A stretch of DNA of 64,000 nucleotides from Syngnathus acus (lineage: Eukaryota > Chordata > Actinopteri > Syngnathiformes > Syngnathidae), in contig NC_051094.1 in NCBI RefSeq assembly GCF_901709675.1, positions 13,016,501-13,080,500 of the forward strand, in the 5' to 3' direction. Position 1 is the first letter of the stretch; every line of letters begins with the position of its first letter. The translations under genes and the position numbers were made by a program. Below, piece by piece: positions 12,536-24,696 of the stretch. The notes under the pieces are model-generated. The model was not told the DNA's origin, ran no database searches, and was given only the letters and a program-made list of their open reading frames with translations.

Positions 12536-12641
12536 TGGAATTCGGTCCACACAAAAGGCACACCTTATTAAAAGGCACACCTTCGTTTTTTGAGAAAATT
12601 AAAGGCTTTTAAGTGCGCCTTACGGTGCGGAAAATACGGTA

Positions 12642-14379
12642 ATGTTCGCCTCGACCTCCCATGCATTTCACGTTGCCGCGTAAAAACTGAGGTCTGGGGA
12701 CAGGTTTACGTCCTGATCACATTGACATCTTGACAAATTATTGTGTTTCCATTTCAAAGTAGTCTCTAGTTTGTATTTTTGACAGCAGATATTACAACAT
12801 TGCTCAAAGGCTGAATAATGAACACTTTGCAAAGCAGTACATGCAGTTTGAGTAAGGTTTAGCTAAATTGCTATATTTCTTCCTACATCGTTGCATGAAC
12901 AAATTAATCTATGCAGTGTTTTCTGTTTCAGATTAGCATGTTATGTTTTCAAACAGAAATATTATTACCTGTGACAATCACACATTTGAGCATGCATCAT
13001 GCATGATTTTCCACTAGACAAATTAGCATACATTACCATTTTCCGACTTGGCATTGCATTAAATGCTTGTCAAACACAACGCTTTATGATTACTACTTCT
13101 GGGTTATTTGTGAAACTGAAGTAATATCTCGAGAGAATTTTGGATAGAAAATACCATTAGCTACTGACAAAATTATACAGAATTTGAATTACAATAAATT
13201 ATTCATTTGCCATTGTGGGTGACCAAATAGAGTAATAAAATTGAATCAGTATTCAAGTCTGCATACTTGATATTGATGAAATTGGGTTTGAAACTGAGAT
13301 GTATTAAAATTATCATACAAAATTATCATACAAAATATACAAATGTGGTTTTGTTTTTCAATAACAAACTTTGAACACTTGAATTATAAATTCATTTTAA
13401 CTCCATTGAAAAACAAACATTTGACTGATGGCAGTCCATGATTGTTTAGTTGATTCTTAATTATAAGGGGGAACACAACCTCGAAAGCAAATGACCTGTC
13501 ATTTAAATATTGGAAGACTGTGATGTATTACAAGTGCTTGCATGGAAACTGATTTGAAATCTTAACAAAGCTGGTAAAAAAAAATGGGTGGCTGGGTGGT
13601 GACTGATGTACTTGGAGACCTGGTTCTGACCTCAGTGACACAGTAGGTGAGTTGACTCAACTGATTGAGGAAGTGTATGCCACACAATGTGACATTAAGC
13701 GATGTCCAGCACTTTAACTCCCAATGTAGTGATGTGCTGAATGGGAAAGTAATGTGTGTACCTTTTTTCTTGTTTTCGCATGCGTTCTGCATCCGAGCTG
13801 GACAACTCATTGTACATTACATCATGTTGTGTTACAAGATGAGGCTCAATAAAGCTCTTAAACACATGTCCATCTGTGAATATAAAGTTATACAAGGTTA
13901 GCGTCAATAAACTGTGAGGTTATAATGCATTCACAAAGTAGAATACCATGTCAAAGGGCATTGAGATGTTTTTGTACCTCCATAAATAAATACCTTGTGT
14001 AATTTTGTGTGCAAATTCATTGGCTTTCCCATGTTTATTCTGTAGTAAGTGGAAATTTTGAAAAAAAATCACTACTGTGATTTCGAGTGACCATGAGCTA
14101 CACAAAGCCTTGTCAAAGTGGATCAAACTAAAGAGGCGATTTTCTTATTTCTTTTAATTGGAAAAAAAGATACCCTTTGCTATCCTGCACACGCTACTCA
14201 ATTGCGCTGCAAATTTCGAAGGAATAGAAAATAATGTTGTTGCTCCAGACAAGTGTCCTCGCCCTGACTTTTACAATGATAGGAAGGTTAAGTTAGCACT
14301 GTATTAGATTTATACTGCCTTTCAAGCATCCTTCATTTCCACTTACTGGGTATAGCAATCCCCAGCCAGTCTATAAAAT
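12642..14379. other. unassigned AT-rich sequence
   Basis: Strongly AT-rich. Open frames of 68-82 codons at 13562-14126 overlap on both strands and lack domains. A small duplication of AAATTATCATACAA lies at 13307-13333. Nothing else is recognisable. Confidence 0.5.
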
Positions 14380-14860
14380 CCCACAGCTTACTTTTCTTTA
14401 ATTAAATGCCACTCGTAATGCTCCCGATGCACCCTGTATATCTGCAGCCATAGCCGATGTCTTTACCAGCACAGAGCTACCTTTAATACAGTGCCGTCAA
14501 GCTGAGCTGCTCCGGGGGCAGTCCAACCAGGCATTCATCTTAACAAGGTCACACCGTTTGATTTTTAATATAACGGTCAGTGCGGAGGCCCCGCGTCCTC
14601 CTTTGAAATATTAGCACTCATTACTGATGTGGAGGCTGGCCCGCCTTGCTTCTCCATCAGCAATTCTCGGGTATGTGCCGACTAATGTCCGCGTTTAGAC
14701 CTGCTCCCACTCACTGCCAGAGGCGGTTCAAAAGTCTGCTTTATAGGCCCGCTTTATGGCATTCATTATGCTCACTTAACAGGCACTGTAATTCTTTCCT
14801 GTGGGTCGGAGAAATGAGGCGATTAACTATTAGGTCCAAATGTGGGTTGCCTGAGAGTTT
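14380..14860. promoter_or_regulatory. candidate conserved noncoding element cluster
   Basis: Nearly 500 bp of balanced, non-repetitive sequence with TTTAATTAAAT near 14397, a run of GC-rich words at 14500-14620 and CATTCATTATGCTCA near 14760. It contrasts with AT-rich flanks on both sides. An 87-codon frame at 14646 has no recognisable domain or splice sites. The enhancer call is texture-based inference. Confidence 0.3.
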
Positions 14861-17824
14861 GGTCTTTTGTTTTGGATATAACGTAAAAGACAATGTCCCT
14901 GCCTTTTAACCCTTCAAAGTATTTGCATGCCTATTTTGAAACCATGTAGTCAGGTTTCAGGCAAAGATGGTGTCTTTGTATTTTATTTATAAGATCCTGT
15001 TTCTAGTGCTACTGAAAAGTGCCCTAACATGTGACTTTTTCAGAATATGGGCCATCTTGCTTTGTTTTGCTTCATGTTGCAAGCCAAAATTTGAGTTATG
15101 ACAGAGATATCTGGCCGCTCAAGTAAAGCAACAGTCTTCACTGCACTTTCAGTCATTTATTTAATGGGACAAACAGACAAATACAAAATGAGAACACTGG
15201 CAAAAAGTAAAGCACGCCAAAATTCACCTCCAGGCACTCAGACTAACTCAGTTTACTCATTAAATCCTTGTCCAAACATACTGTCATTATAAAAAGTCCA
15301 TGCGTTCTCTTTTATTCTGTTTTATTTTGCGTTCATTCATTTATTCATTTCCTGATTCTGTTCACGGTCATAGATGAGCTGTGAACACCACATTCTTACA
15401 GAGGCAACATATACATTTTTGTTGACAATAAATTCTCCACCTTATACAAGTTTGTTCATTTTAAAAATGGGAACAAAATGATGTTGTAAAGACTCCTAGG
15501 CTGACTTCTTTGAGCAGAATTAACCTAACAAATTACATTAGCACCTTAACATTGTGTGAGTTATCCTGTATGGATTCTATTCCCTTTGTTGCTCGATTGT
15601 GTGTCACTTTGTGTAATTCCTCTAAAAGGCCTCCACTGGTTTTAAGATCAGCAAATGCTTAGGATTACAGGGTAGGGTTTTTTTTTCTCTCCGAAATAAC
15701 AGCTGCTGTCATCTGAAACGTTGGTTGTAAATCAGAGGCCCATGACCTTATAAAGGTGCTTGACCTTTCAGATGAAGAGACTGAATGGGCCACGCACCGT
15801 TAAGCTGTGCGGATTTGGATTTCAAACTGTATGTGGTCAGAACTGTGCATTGAACATGGCTTTAATAATTTCATTGACATGAAGGACTGCAAGTAGGTCA
15901 TACATTACTCTAGTTAATAGCTATGTAAAGTTAGACCCTCCTCAGGAATTAAGTTTGTGCAAATTGGGAAATGTTTGTAAATAAAGTTTCCTTAAACAAA
16001 GCCAATTAGTAAGTAAACAGCTAAACAAGTAAATGGGAGAAAAGTCACTTGTGATGATCTTAGTCTGCAAATTACCCACATTCCCCGAAGTTACTTGGGT
16101 TGGGAGCATGGCAAGAAGTGTAAAACCAGGCCATCATCAGCTGTTGGCAGTTGTCACTGCTTTTTAAGAGGCCCACTTCAGGTCCTTTTTGTGGCTCCAG
16201 ATGTTTTGTGCGGCTATTTATTTAGCTTGTAAAAAGCAACAGGCATAATGATGATGAGGAGGGGGAGCTGCTGTGACATTGGAGCTGGGTCTTACAAAAG
16301 ATATGCCATATGCTTAATGTGATTTAGAGGCTGGTTCGGGGGTTAGGGACTTTGAGAGGGAGGTTACCAAATTGAAATGCTAATCTTAACATTTTGAAAT
16401 TCATTACGGTTGACACAGCCCAATGAAAAAGCAACAACAAAATGAAATGACATTGTTGAAGAGGGGCATGAGGGATGATGGTGAGCGCTCATCTCTCTCA
16501 AATTCCTTTTTTTCCTGAAAGGAGTCCAGAAGAATGAGTCTGACCTTCTGACTGTTGATTATAGTGCAAGGTTTCCTTTCTATCATTTCTTCTTTTAACA
16601 TCGCAGTGAAGCCTGACATCACCACAGCTACAATGAGTTTGCTTTGCTTTACTGCACTAATTCATCGAAATGTGAAAAATACTTTTTACATGACAATAAG
16701 ACCATGTAGAAATATCTAATATTGTCTGTACAAACTAGATAGAGCATCATTATTTGAGTTCAACTCTGTGAAGATATGACCAATAAACATTACATATCTT
16801 TCCTCCATTAACCTTTTAAATAAACAAGAGCCAGGCCTTGTGCATGATGCACGAGCTGAGTTTGGCGGAACAAAACAGAAAAAAAGCCTCTGGTAATTTG
16901 GTTCACAGGAGACTTGTAATAAGTAACAGGAGCTGCTGAATTTTGCAAGGTATTTTGTGACCTTTATTGGTCCAGTCGTGCTCAAATGGAACACAGCTGT
17001 ACCATGCAGCTTCATTTGAAACTATAAATCCAAATGTCATTTACAATGGGGACATTGGAGCACTTGAAGAGCATTCAATCTAATCCCTGCTTGACAGGTG
17101 GTTGAATAATTAAAGAACCATTTGACATCAATGTAAATTGTATTCAAACAATATTTTTGTAATCCAAGTCCAGCAAATAACACGATATACGTACAAATCA
17201 TTCAATTCTGTGATTTGGCCAAACCATATGCGTTTTCAGGAGGGAAATACGGATTTTTTTATGGCTGTGTTTGACACAAACAATCTAGGGATCAACGGCA
17301 GATGGTTGTAGTTAGAGGGTTTTAGGCTCAAGGGATCCCAGCGCCTCAGAATCAATCGCTCACTCACACACGGATACCACATTATGAAGGCTCCGAACCT
17401 GGATTAGAGCCTAATCCCATTGTCAATTTTCCAGCTATAGCCTCAAATCTGTCTTGGAGAAACATGGAAAGATAAAACTGATAGTCTTGCTTAGTCATAG
17501 TCTTGTCCTTTGGGTCCAAGAGGTTTAGCCTGTGTGAGCCCAAACTGTGCTACTTCTTGCATAATGGAACTAAACTCTGAGCATGTCTCACTTTTGTGAA
17601 ATATTAAAGATGATAACCATGTCATAGATATAGAGTAACATTTTGTATCTTCTCTCTAATGTGGTGCACATTGGACTTCAACATGTGTGTGTTACCTTAC
17701 AATATTTAGCTTTTTGGTGATTTCAAGCAGGTTCAGCATTATGCTTTCTGTACCTTGTCCCTTTAGCTTGGTGGCCTCACTTTAGATAGGGACCCTGCTT
17801 GGGTCTTTTATCACCGCTGTAATT
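14861..17824. other. unassigned sequence, no gene seen
   Basis: AT-rich unique sequence. Minus-strand frames of 73 and 99 codons at 16404 and 16716 show no family features. No tandem repeat or transposon end was recognised. Confidence 0.45.
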
Positions 17825-18275
17825 TAGACTCGCTTAATTGTCATTCAACAAACACGGTCACTGCACAATATCAATGAATGTAATGGTTAGAATGAGATTT
17901 AAAAAAGAATAGAAGATACAACTAAATAAAAACAAGTTATTCTTGATTGTACTGCACTATAAACAGTTTAAGCAACATTACAACACTAATTATTAACGTG
18001 TAGCTCAATGGCAATCTCGTGGAGGAGTGGGGAATAGAAAGTGGTGGCTGTTACAGTACTTATCATGTACTGGTATTGAGCTTTCTTTTGGCCAAGGGGA
18101 AGTAACTGAATCTGAACGTCCTGCTGCGGAGACTGCGGAACCTCCTGCCAGAGTTTAGTATGGAAACTCCATGGTGGGGGGAACGTCGGATTGGTCCAAG
18201 ATGTGTTGGGCTCTGGTCATGCTGGGATGGAAGGGAGCAGGGTCCTGATGATTTTCTCCATTCTACTCAATACTC
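17825..18275. repeat. degraded dispersed repeat, class uncertain
   Basis: Words such as TTGTCATTCAACAAACA near 17839, then CTGCTGCGGAGACTGCGGAA near 18120 and CTCCTGCCAGAG near 18143, then GGGTCCTGATGATTTTCTCC near 18240, appear in the order I remember from a teleost dispersed retroelement tail. No ends, tail or target duplication are visible. The family name is unknown to me. Confidence 0.4.
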
Positions 18276-18671
18276 TCAACTAAGATTTACAGTCCAGGGC
18301 CTATTAGGTCCCAAACCAGACAAGGCAAAGTTAATTTAAGTTTTTAACTTTACCATCACAGACATAAAAACTTTTGGAGGAATTTATTTGAAAATTAAGA
18401 TCCTGGTCATTTCTCAGGGGCAAAATAAGACCCTGGTGTTTGCGTAATACTTTCATGAGACTAACTTGTTAAATGATGTAACATTAAAGTCCCTGCAAAA
18501 TAGAAATAAAAATGCCATGTAAATTTAGAACGCCACAGAGAAAAGTGTGGTTAAAAACCACGCTATATTTTAATGGTTTAAAAAAAAATCACGGGTAATA
18601 TAAAATTAGGTTTCAAAATTAAGCCCGTCCCTCCACTCTGACAACTATTATTAATAATAACAATAATAATA
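18276..18671. other. unassigned AT-rich sequence
   Basis: AT-rich sequence ending in a short AAT-type run (18647-18671) directly before a SINE head. No gene is visible. Confidence 0.45.
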
Positions 18672-18735
18672 GGGTGGTGCGCTGGTTAGCACGTCCACCT
18701 CACAGTTAGGAGGGTTTCGATCTTCGTTCTTTCTC
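18672..18735 (+). mobile_element. tRNA-like SINE head, truncated
   Basis: The sequence begins GGGTGGTGCGCTGGTTAGCA, an A-box-like region, and continues through CACCTCACAGTTAGGAGGGT to a degraded B-box-like TTTCGATCTT. This is the same head type as the SINE at 42223-42565, where it lies on the minus strand. The body after about 18735 does not match, so the copy is truncated or rearranged. Confidence 0.6.
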
Positions 18736-20559
18736 ACATTTGTAGTCTGCAAGTAGCCGATTCTGAGAGGAGGGATTGAGCCCTACATTGTTCTCCTGTG
18801 CTATCCTGTTGACCCCCCCCAATACATGCTGTGGTTGTTTCCAGGCTTGCACAAAATCATGAAGAGGCATGCATAGTTAAATAGGCAACAATTTTCTGTG
18901 CATTATTGATGAACATTTCAAGGACATTCTATTCATGACTTTCTCATGTTTCTACCTACCATTACTGTCTCTGCTCTAGGCTCGAGCCTCAGTGCTCCAA
19001 GATTGCTGCTATTATTAAACCCAGGGTGCCATCTGATGGAGTTATCAAAGTAAATGTGTAAGCCATTTGATAGCATTTGAAATATCCTCTTGTGATAAAG
19101 CTCGCCAGGGAGTAATATGAGAGCTCCTTGTCATGCAAATAGTTGCTTTTCTGATATCACACAAAGTCAAACTATCTGCATTTATCGTTGCGTTAATAAC
19201 CCTAATAACCCCTTTGTGTCAATAAACCCATAGACCTCTTGATATATGGTCGATGTCAATGTTTGACTTGTTGAGAAAAGGAGGAAACAATATCCGTCAT
19301 GCCAAGGACTTCACTACTGTTTGCTTTTTTTCATTGCTTTATATCAGGGTTATGCCATACTATACACAATATAATTAAGATTTTTTTTACACAATACAAC
19401 AACACATATATTTTTATTTTAATAATAATAATAATAATATAATAATACATTTTATTTATAAGGCGCCTTTCAAGGCACTCAAGGTCGCCGAATTTTACAT
19501 GATTGCATGTACTTCTTACAAACATTCAAGCCACGAAACATGTATTGAAGCGACAGCACCGACTATTTTATTTGATGTTTTTAATAGCCATAACGTTTTG
19601 CATTATTAAAATGTTTCTTACAGACATTGCCATTCCTTCATTTGGTTTATTATTCATTTAGCGAATTATCATTCAGAAGAGGAAGGTTTTCTCACCAGCC
19701 ACTGAATGAGTACAAGATTAAAAGCCAATGAGAAACATCTGTGTCTCTCGACTGTGCCTCGAATCTGCATCTCATTCTTACGGCTGGCATCCAAATACCG
19801 CCGTACAATGTAGGGAGGGGAAAAGTCAAACATCAAGGTTGGTGACTAGTGGGAGCGGTTGCCATGGAAACGCACACCTCACAAGTGTTTATGAGTTGCA
19901 TCCTATCACATGCTATCAGGAATTACCATAAATCTTCTGGCGGTGGTTAAGGTGCACCTCAGTAGTGAATGACAATGTGTTGGTCTTCAAATATCTGCAG
20001 ACACAGAAATTGCCTTCAGATTTTGCTTGTGACAATAGAAAACAACAAAATGGCTCTAATGTGTTTTCCTTTAATGCATGCTCACAAATATTGAAAAGTG
20101 GCTGAGGCGGGCTGTCTCCTTCTTCTGTGTATTTATGTCACTGTTGAGATGAATGGTCGTAAACCCAAACTTAGTGGGAAACAATACACAAAAATGTGCT
20201 ACATTTATGCCGGATAATCTTTGACCGGCTGTCATCACACTCATTGCATTTAGCCATCATGCAGCTGTGTGCACGTCAAGGAATTATCTCTGAGCACGGC
20301 GGTACATCTCGGCAATCTTCACAAATGGCATCCTTTCTCAATCTCCCATCCTCTTCACCTCAGGCACGATGCGATGTCGCTGGGAGCATTATCTGATGTG
20401 TTTGAGCAACACCCGCTGGCATGACCCTTATGGGCAGTGCAGATATCGTGTGACCTTTCTGCATGACTCCTAGATATTAGTGCACTCACAGTTCCTTATT
20501 ACCAAGGGAACGTTTCACAGAGTATTAGGCTTAATAAATGACTTTTGCCTCAATCACTC
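18736..20559. other. unassigned sequence with a short AAT run and repeat-like motif
   Basis: No gene is visible. An (AAT)n-type run occupies 19421-19449. It is followed by TTTTATTTATAAGGCGCCTT at 19450-19469, a motif like one at 62810-62829. The rest is unique AT-rich sequence with frames up to 67 codons. Confidence 0.4.
19421..19490. repeat. (AAT)n run plus degraded interspersed repeat edge
   Basis: About 29 nt of AAT/ATA repeat is followed directly by ATTTTATTTATAAGGCGCCT and GGCACTCAAGGTCGCC. This combination resembles the edge of a common fish repeat, and a related motif stands at 62805-62865. The family is unknown. Confidence 0.4.
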
Positions 20560-20740
20560 TTCTCTCTTTGACAGCCTTCTCCCCGTTCTCTCCTTCCTTG
20601 CTCCCCTCATTCTCTTTGCTCCTGAGCCCATAACCCAACCTCCCCAGCGGCTCGGCCTCCATAATCGCATCAGTTCACGGCCCTCTTATTCTAGCAGAAT
20701 TGCTTAATTGGTATGTGTTCTACATAACTGTTGGAGTATT
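20560..20740. promoter_or_regulatory. candidate conserved noncoding element
   Basis: A 70-nt pyrimidine-rich tract ending CCCCAG is followed by balanced sequence with CATAATCGCATCAG and GCAGAATTGCTTAATTGG. The end of the tract looks like a splice acceptor, but no donor follows and the frame closes at the TAA near 20705. Either a regulatory block or an unused acceptor fits. Confidence 0.25.
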
Positions 20741-21353
20741 AGACTCACAAATGAAGGTTAGAACCTCACTCCTTGTAATCGACTGAAAGAAATTGATTTG
20801 TGCTCAGCTGCCCTTCCGGGACGAGACTTTATGGTTCTCTGAAGAAATGAGGCTTTTATAATTGTGTTCTCTCCCCACCCAGCCAGCCCTCCAAAGCCCC
20901 CACCCACCCCTTCTCTCCTTTTCTCTCTATTTTGTTGACATTCATCAAAAGGCAAGACACGAGGAACTTGAAGGTTATGTCTGGTCTTTCATGCTACAGT
21001 GCACCTACACGCTTAGTGTTAAATGCAGGGAAACTGAACAGTGAATATGTATCCACGCCCTACAACACCCCAAAGGAAATCTAATATAGGACACACTAGG
21101 ACTGCAGGAGTCAATCGAAATCTAATTGCACAATGGTATGGATGAGATATGCTCTGACATATATCAATAAATAGTCTTATGAGTGATCTCCTTGGACTAC
21201 GTGATTTTGCCGTCAATTGGTGTCCTATTAACAAGGGGCCTGCTACAGATTTGTGCTTTGCAACTGAGCTATTTGGCTTTTGTTCTCATTACCCTGCCTC
21301 TTGCTCCCAAAGACAGCAAACGAGTGACGCCACGCCAGTGATGGAGCGGTAGA
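20741..21353. other. unassigned sequence
   Basis: No gene or clear repeat. The last 50 bases (TGATGGAGCGGTAGAGGATGG region) resemble the tail of the tRNA-headed SINE family, which runs into the microsatellite that follows. Confidence 0.4.
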
Positions 21354-21436
21354 GGATGGATGGATGGACGGACAGACGGACGGATGAATGGATGGATGGA
21401 TGGAGGGATGGATGGATGGATAGATGGATGGATGGG
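21354..21436. repeat. interrupted (TGGA)n microsatellite
   Basis: About 83 nt of TGGA units with CGGA, CAGA and AGGG variants. The immediately preceding AGCGGTAGAGGATGGATGG matches the usual tail of the SINE family found at 42223-42565. The array may therefore have grown from a retroposon tail. Confidence 0.85.
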
Positions 21437-23099
21437 TTACTGTCAGCTTTTTTGTTATTTGTGCACTTTAGGAAAGCTTTTTAACCTTCTGAACATGTAA
21501 TTGGGAAAACACCCGTAGAACGTCCTGGTTGATCAAAGTTTAATTCTGCACAGTTTCAAAGTGAGCTTTGATGTCCTATAAGAGCAGCACAGCTCAAAGC
21601 CAACCTTCTAATCAACCTGGTGATTTAACTGTGCATCTTCTGCATTAGTATTCAAGAGCTCAATTTTGCTTGGATCCGGGCTAGGATTATCCAAGCTCTT
21701 AACGTCTTAGCTAAGCTGGTTAACACCTGTTTTTATTGACAAGAACACCATCCTAAGGGCTTCATCTTCTTTGGCGTTAAGATCCTCTTTTGCTCACGCC
21801 AGTAGGCTTTTGCGCTCAACACAAATGACTGGTTTTCCCACCACAAACGGGTAAGAGGTCAACAACCTTGATGTGGAGATTCAGGTGCTAGTCAATACCT
21901 TTACAACAATTATAAACATGGCAGACTATTTCTCGTACAGTAGATCAAGTGTTTTCACGTCCACTAAAAGAATGGTAGAAGTAAGATTCTTTTTAAGATA
22001 CATTATAGTGCTGTCTCGATTGTATTTCAAGAATCTTAAAATATTATATATAGTATAATATTAAATATTAATATATTAGATGTGTCATTGGCATGTAATA
22101 TGGACCAGCTGTGTGAGCAGGAATTGGAATAACAATATTCTTGTAGATTGTGGACATGATATCCCCACTGTAGCCAACATTTGATGTGACACTGTAAAAT
22201 ATCGGGGTTCAATGTTTTTTATTCTGTTGTCAATGGCACCAAGTGGATACACAGGTTGATTTTGCCATTCCATTGAAGAGCAATTAAAGACCGTCATCAA
22301 AGACGGTCATCAACAGCATGAAAATAATAGTAATTAATAACAATGGTGTACATATACTTTTTAACCTAACTATACAAAATATAATTGATTGACCTAACCC
22401 AAAACCGTGAGCACATAACTATTCCAGCCCTACTAAAATAATGCAAATATTATGGCCATTGCCTATTCTGGTCAGACTGAGTGTACTCTAGGTCCAGTTG
22501 CTATTATGATAACTTAAATTTGTTTTCTGTCTTTTTTTTTTGCTTTATTTTTCCTACACAATAAAACTCATAGATATCTTCCTTATTCAGTCCATCATAG
22601 GCTCACACAGCTTTGTATTCAATTGAACCCAAACACGGTTAACTATTTGTTTCTGTCACAATGTGACACAACATACAAATCATAATGAAATGTCTCCAAG
22701 GTCTTGATGCCAGCATAGTCGAGATGAATCGAAGGCAACATCATAACAACTCTCACACTTTATGGCAAATATAGAGTCTGCTGTGTTTCATTTAATTATG
22801 TTCAGATGGTCGTTTAATTGAGCTGCATCCATAAGAAGATTACAAGACAGCAGGAGGTGAGGGATCAATTATACTCTACTGTCTACACTGTGTATACATG
22901 CAGTTACACAAGTGACAATATACCGTGCCAAACTACTCCCCTTCCAAATTAACAAGGGTTTCCATCGTATACGGTTTGTGAGTGCGATAAAGAGCACTCA
23001 CACTACTTGTGAAATGATCCAACTCAAATGGGTCAAGCGTACTTGAGCATGTTACAGACGTATGAAGCTATCCAAGAAATGTGTTTTTCCAACTTTAAA
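21437..23099. other. unassigned sequence
   Basis: AT-rich sequence without a supported gene. A 13-14 bp tandem duplication (GACCGTCATCAAA then GACGGTCATCAA) lies at 22289-22313. Confidence 0.45.
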
Positions 23100-23480
23100 T
23101 TAGGGGTGGGCAAGCTGAATTTCTATACCAAGGTATCTCTGCCAATACTAGGTATTAGTGCTTGCAATACGGGTATCTGCTACCTTTTTGTGACTGTTTT
23201 CCAATCAGGAAACAGAAATTCATGTAATAAAATAATAGAATAAAATAATACTGCTACCTTTTTGTGACCATTTCCCAATCAGGAAACAGAAATTCATGTA
23301 ATAAAATAATATAATATAGTAAAAGGATAGAAAATTGTATCATCATGCAATTTTAAGGAATTCTGCTATTTTGGGATATGTAGGTCTTTAAAATGATCTG
23401 TCATTGTTTTTTGAGAGGAAATTATTATGTATCAAAGTACTAGTGGTAGTGGTGCTTGGTATCAATATCAATGACTACTC
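23100..23480. repeat. degraded interspersed repeat with 74-bp tandem duplication
   Basis: TATACCAAGGTATCTCTGCC near 23123 and GTGGTGCTTGGTATCAATAT near 23449 resemble the GGTATCGATACC-type repeats common in fish. In the middle, a 74-bp unit starting TGCTACCTTTTTGTGAC occurs at 23178-23251 and again from 23252 to about 23317. The copies are almost identical except for a few substitutions near CTGTTTTCC / CCATTTCCC. Confidence 0.6.
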
Positions 23481-23964
23481 AAGATTTGAGTAAACGTACT
23501 GGAGGAGAGATAGTGCCAAATAAACTAAGACTGCAGTGTAACCTCTGTCTCCCTTAATGTGTGTTGTTGGCCCGCTGGGCTTCCCCTGTTCAAAATGTGC
23601 GACAATCGTAACCCCGTAGGCAACTCTGGCCTTGGAGAAACATCCTCTCCATCCCCTGACTACGGTTACGCAGCAAGCAGGAATGGATGGACTTTGTATA
23701 TACACTACACCATCTTTACCAAATTGAGTTTCTTATCTGTTGGACGATGGCTTTTTCATATTTTTCCACAACTGACGATGGATGGACAGATGGATTGGTG
23801 ACGGAAAGCTTTTCAAATGATAAATGGATGGAAGGATGATTGTTATAAAAAAGGACGGACGGACAAGAATGGAAGTGCCACTGATAAAGCACTCATTTAG
23901 GTCATCATGTTAAATCGTGTTAAATGTTTTGGCATCTGTATTCAGTTACGAAATTAAGCAATTT
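23481..23964. other. unassigned sequence with scattered GGAT/GGAC words
   Basis: No gene is visible. ATGGATGGA and GGACGGACGGA words between 23680 and 23870 suggest a decayed tetranucleotide array. Confidence 0.4.
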
Positions 23965-24694
23965 GAGTGATCCCTCGCCACTTCGTGCTTCACCTTTTGC
24001 AAATGTGCTACTTTGTGGGTTTATAAGTGACGGGAGAACGGCGTTTAAATACACGCTGATAGCGCAGGATGTGCCTCTGAGTAATGTGCGTCACTGCGGA
24101 CAAGCGCGCAAACTGCGACAGCCAGCCTGTCACAAATGAGGCAGGACAACCATGTGCATTGTTTAGGAAATGCAAAATGCGGCAGCCAGCCACGCGCACC
24201 AACCGGTACAGAAGGAGTCGGTTGGGACACGTGACAATATCACGTGTTTGCTCTTTTATTTACTGTAAAGGTACAATACAAGGACAAAATAGTGTGGGAC
24301 ATAGTTATTAAGGCAATGGGAAAGATTTATGTACCCTAAAAGTATTGGGAAGGATTTAAAAAGCTTTAATATTGTGTACTGGACCACAATGCAATAGAAG
24401 ATTTATGTGCAACCGTGAGTCACTTTGGCTTCGCTATGCATGATGTCCCCCGGTTTAGGATAGTGTAGTAATTCTCAAGGTGGACACTGCATTGCTTTGG
24501 GAGGTAAGTATTTCTAATTAACTTAGTATAATACAACCATGCCATCCTTCGGCCAACAAGAAACACTATGTGTCTGAAATTTCAACACAGTGATATTTAA
24601 ATTTCTAAATACTGTATGTACCGTCTACTCGTGGATTTTCGTTTTTCGCGGGTGGTTCTAGAATGCATTCCCCGTGAAAAACAAGGGATCACTG
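23965..24694. mobile_element. Tigger-like MITE, about 730 bp
   Basis: The left end reads GAGTGATCCCTCGCCACTTC and the right end is its inverse: ACAAGGGATCACTG followed by TA at 24695-24696. The 3' part (TCGTGGATTTTCGTTTTTCG, then CCCGTGAAAAACAAGGGATC) has the CG-rich terminal texture of Tigger-type Tc1/mariner elements. The left flank has lost an obvious TA. The inside holds no transposase. The two ends may belong to two different copies, because the interior was not checked against a consensus. Confidence 0.55.
24228..24246. promoter_or_regulatory. paired CACGTG E-boxes
   Basis: Two perfect CACGTG hexamers start 13 bp apart (24228 and 24241), separated by ACAATAT. CACGTG is the classical bHLH-leucine zipper and clock-factor site. 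The pair lies inside a repeat-like element, so its presence may have nothing to do with gene control. Confidence 0.3.
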
Positions 24695-24696
24695 TA

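Larger units (their letters stand above)
11761..12641. mobile_element. pogo-like (Tc1/mariner) TIR element, 881 bp
   Basis: The left end reads TACCGTATTTTCCGCACC and the right end is its near-perfect inverse, GGTGCGGAAAATACGGTA. The inverted repeats continue for about 27 bp. The outermost TA on each side fits a TA target duplication. Inside, the minus strand keeps the last 24 codons of a transposase (separate entry). A segment of about 110-120 bp with GTCCTCTGATTGG-type words occurs twice, 163 bp apart. A second TIR-like internal set, ending AAGGCGCAC, lies near 12550-12620. The element is non-autonomous. Assignment to the pogo/Tigger branch is inferred from the TA ends and the acidic transposase tail. 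Confidence 0.85.
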
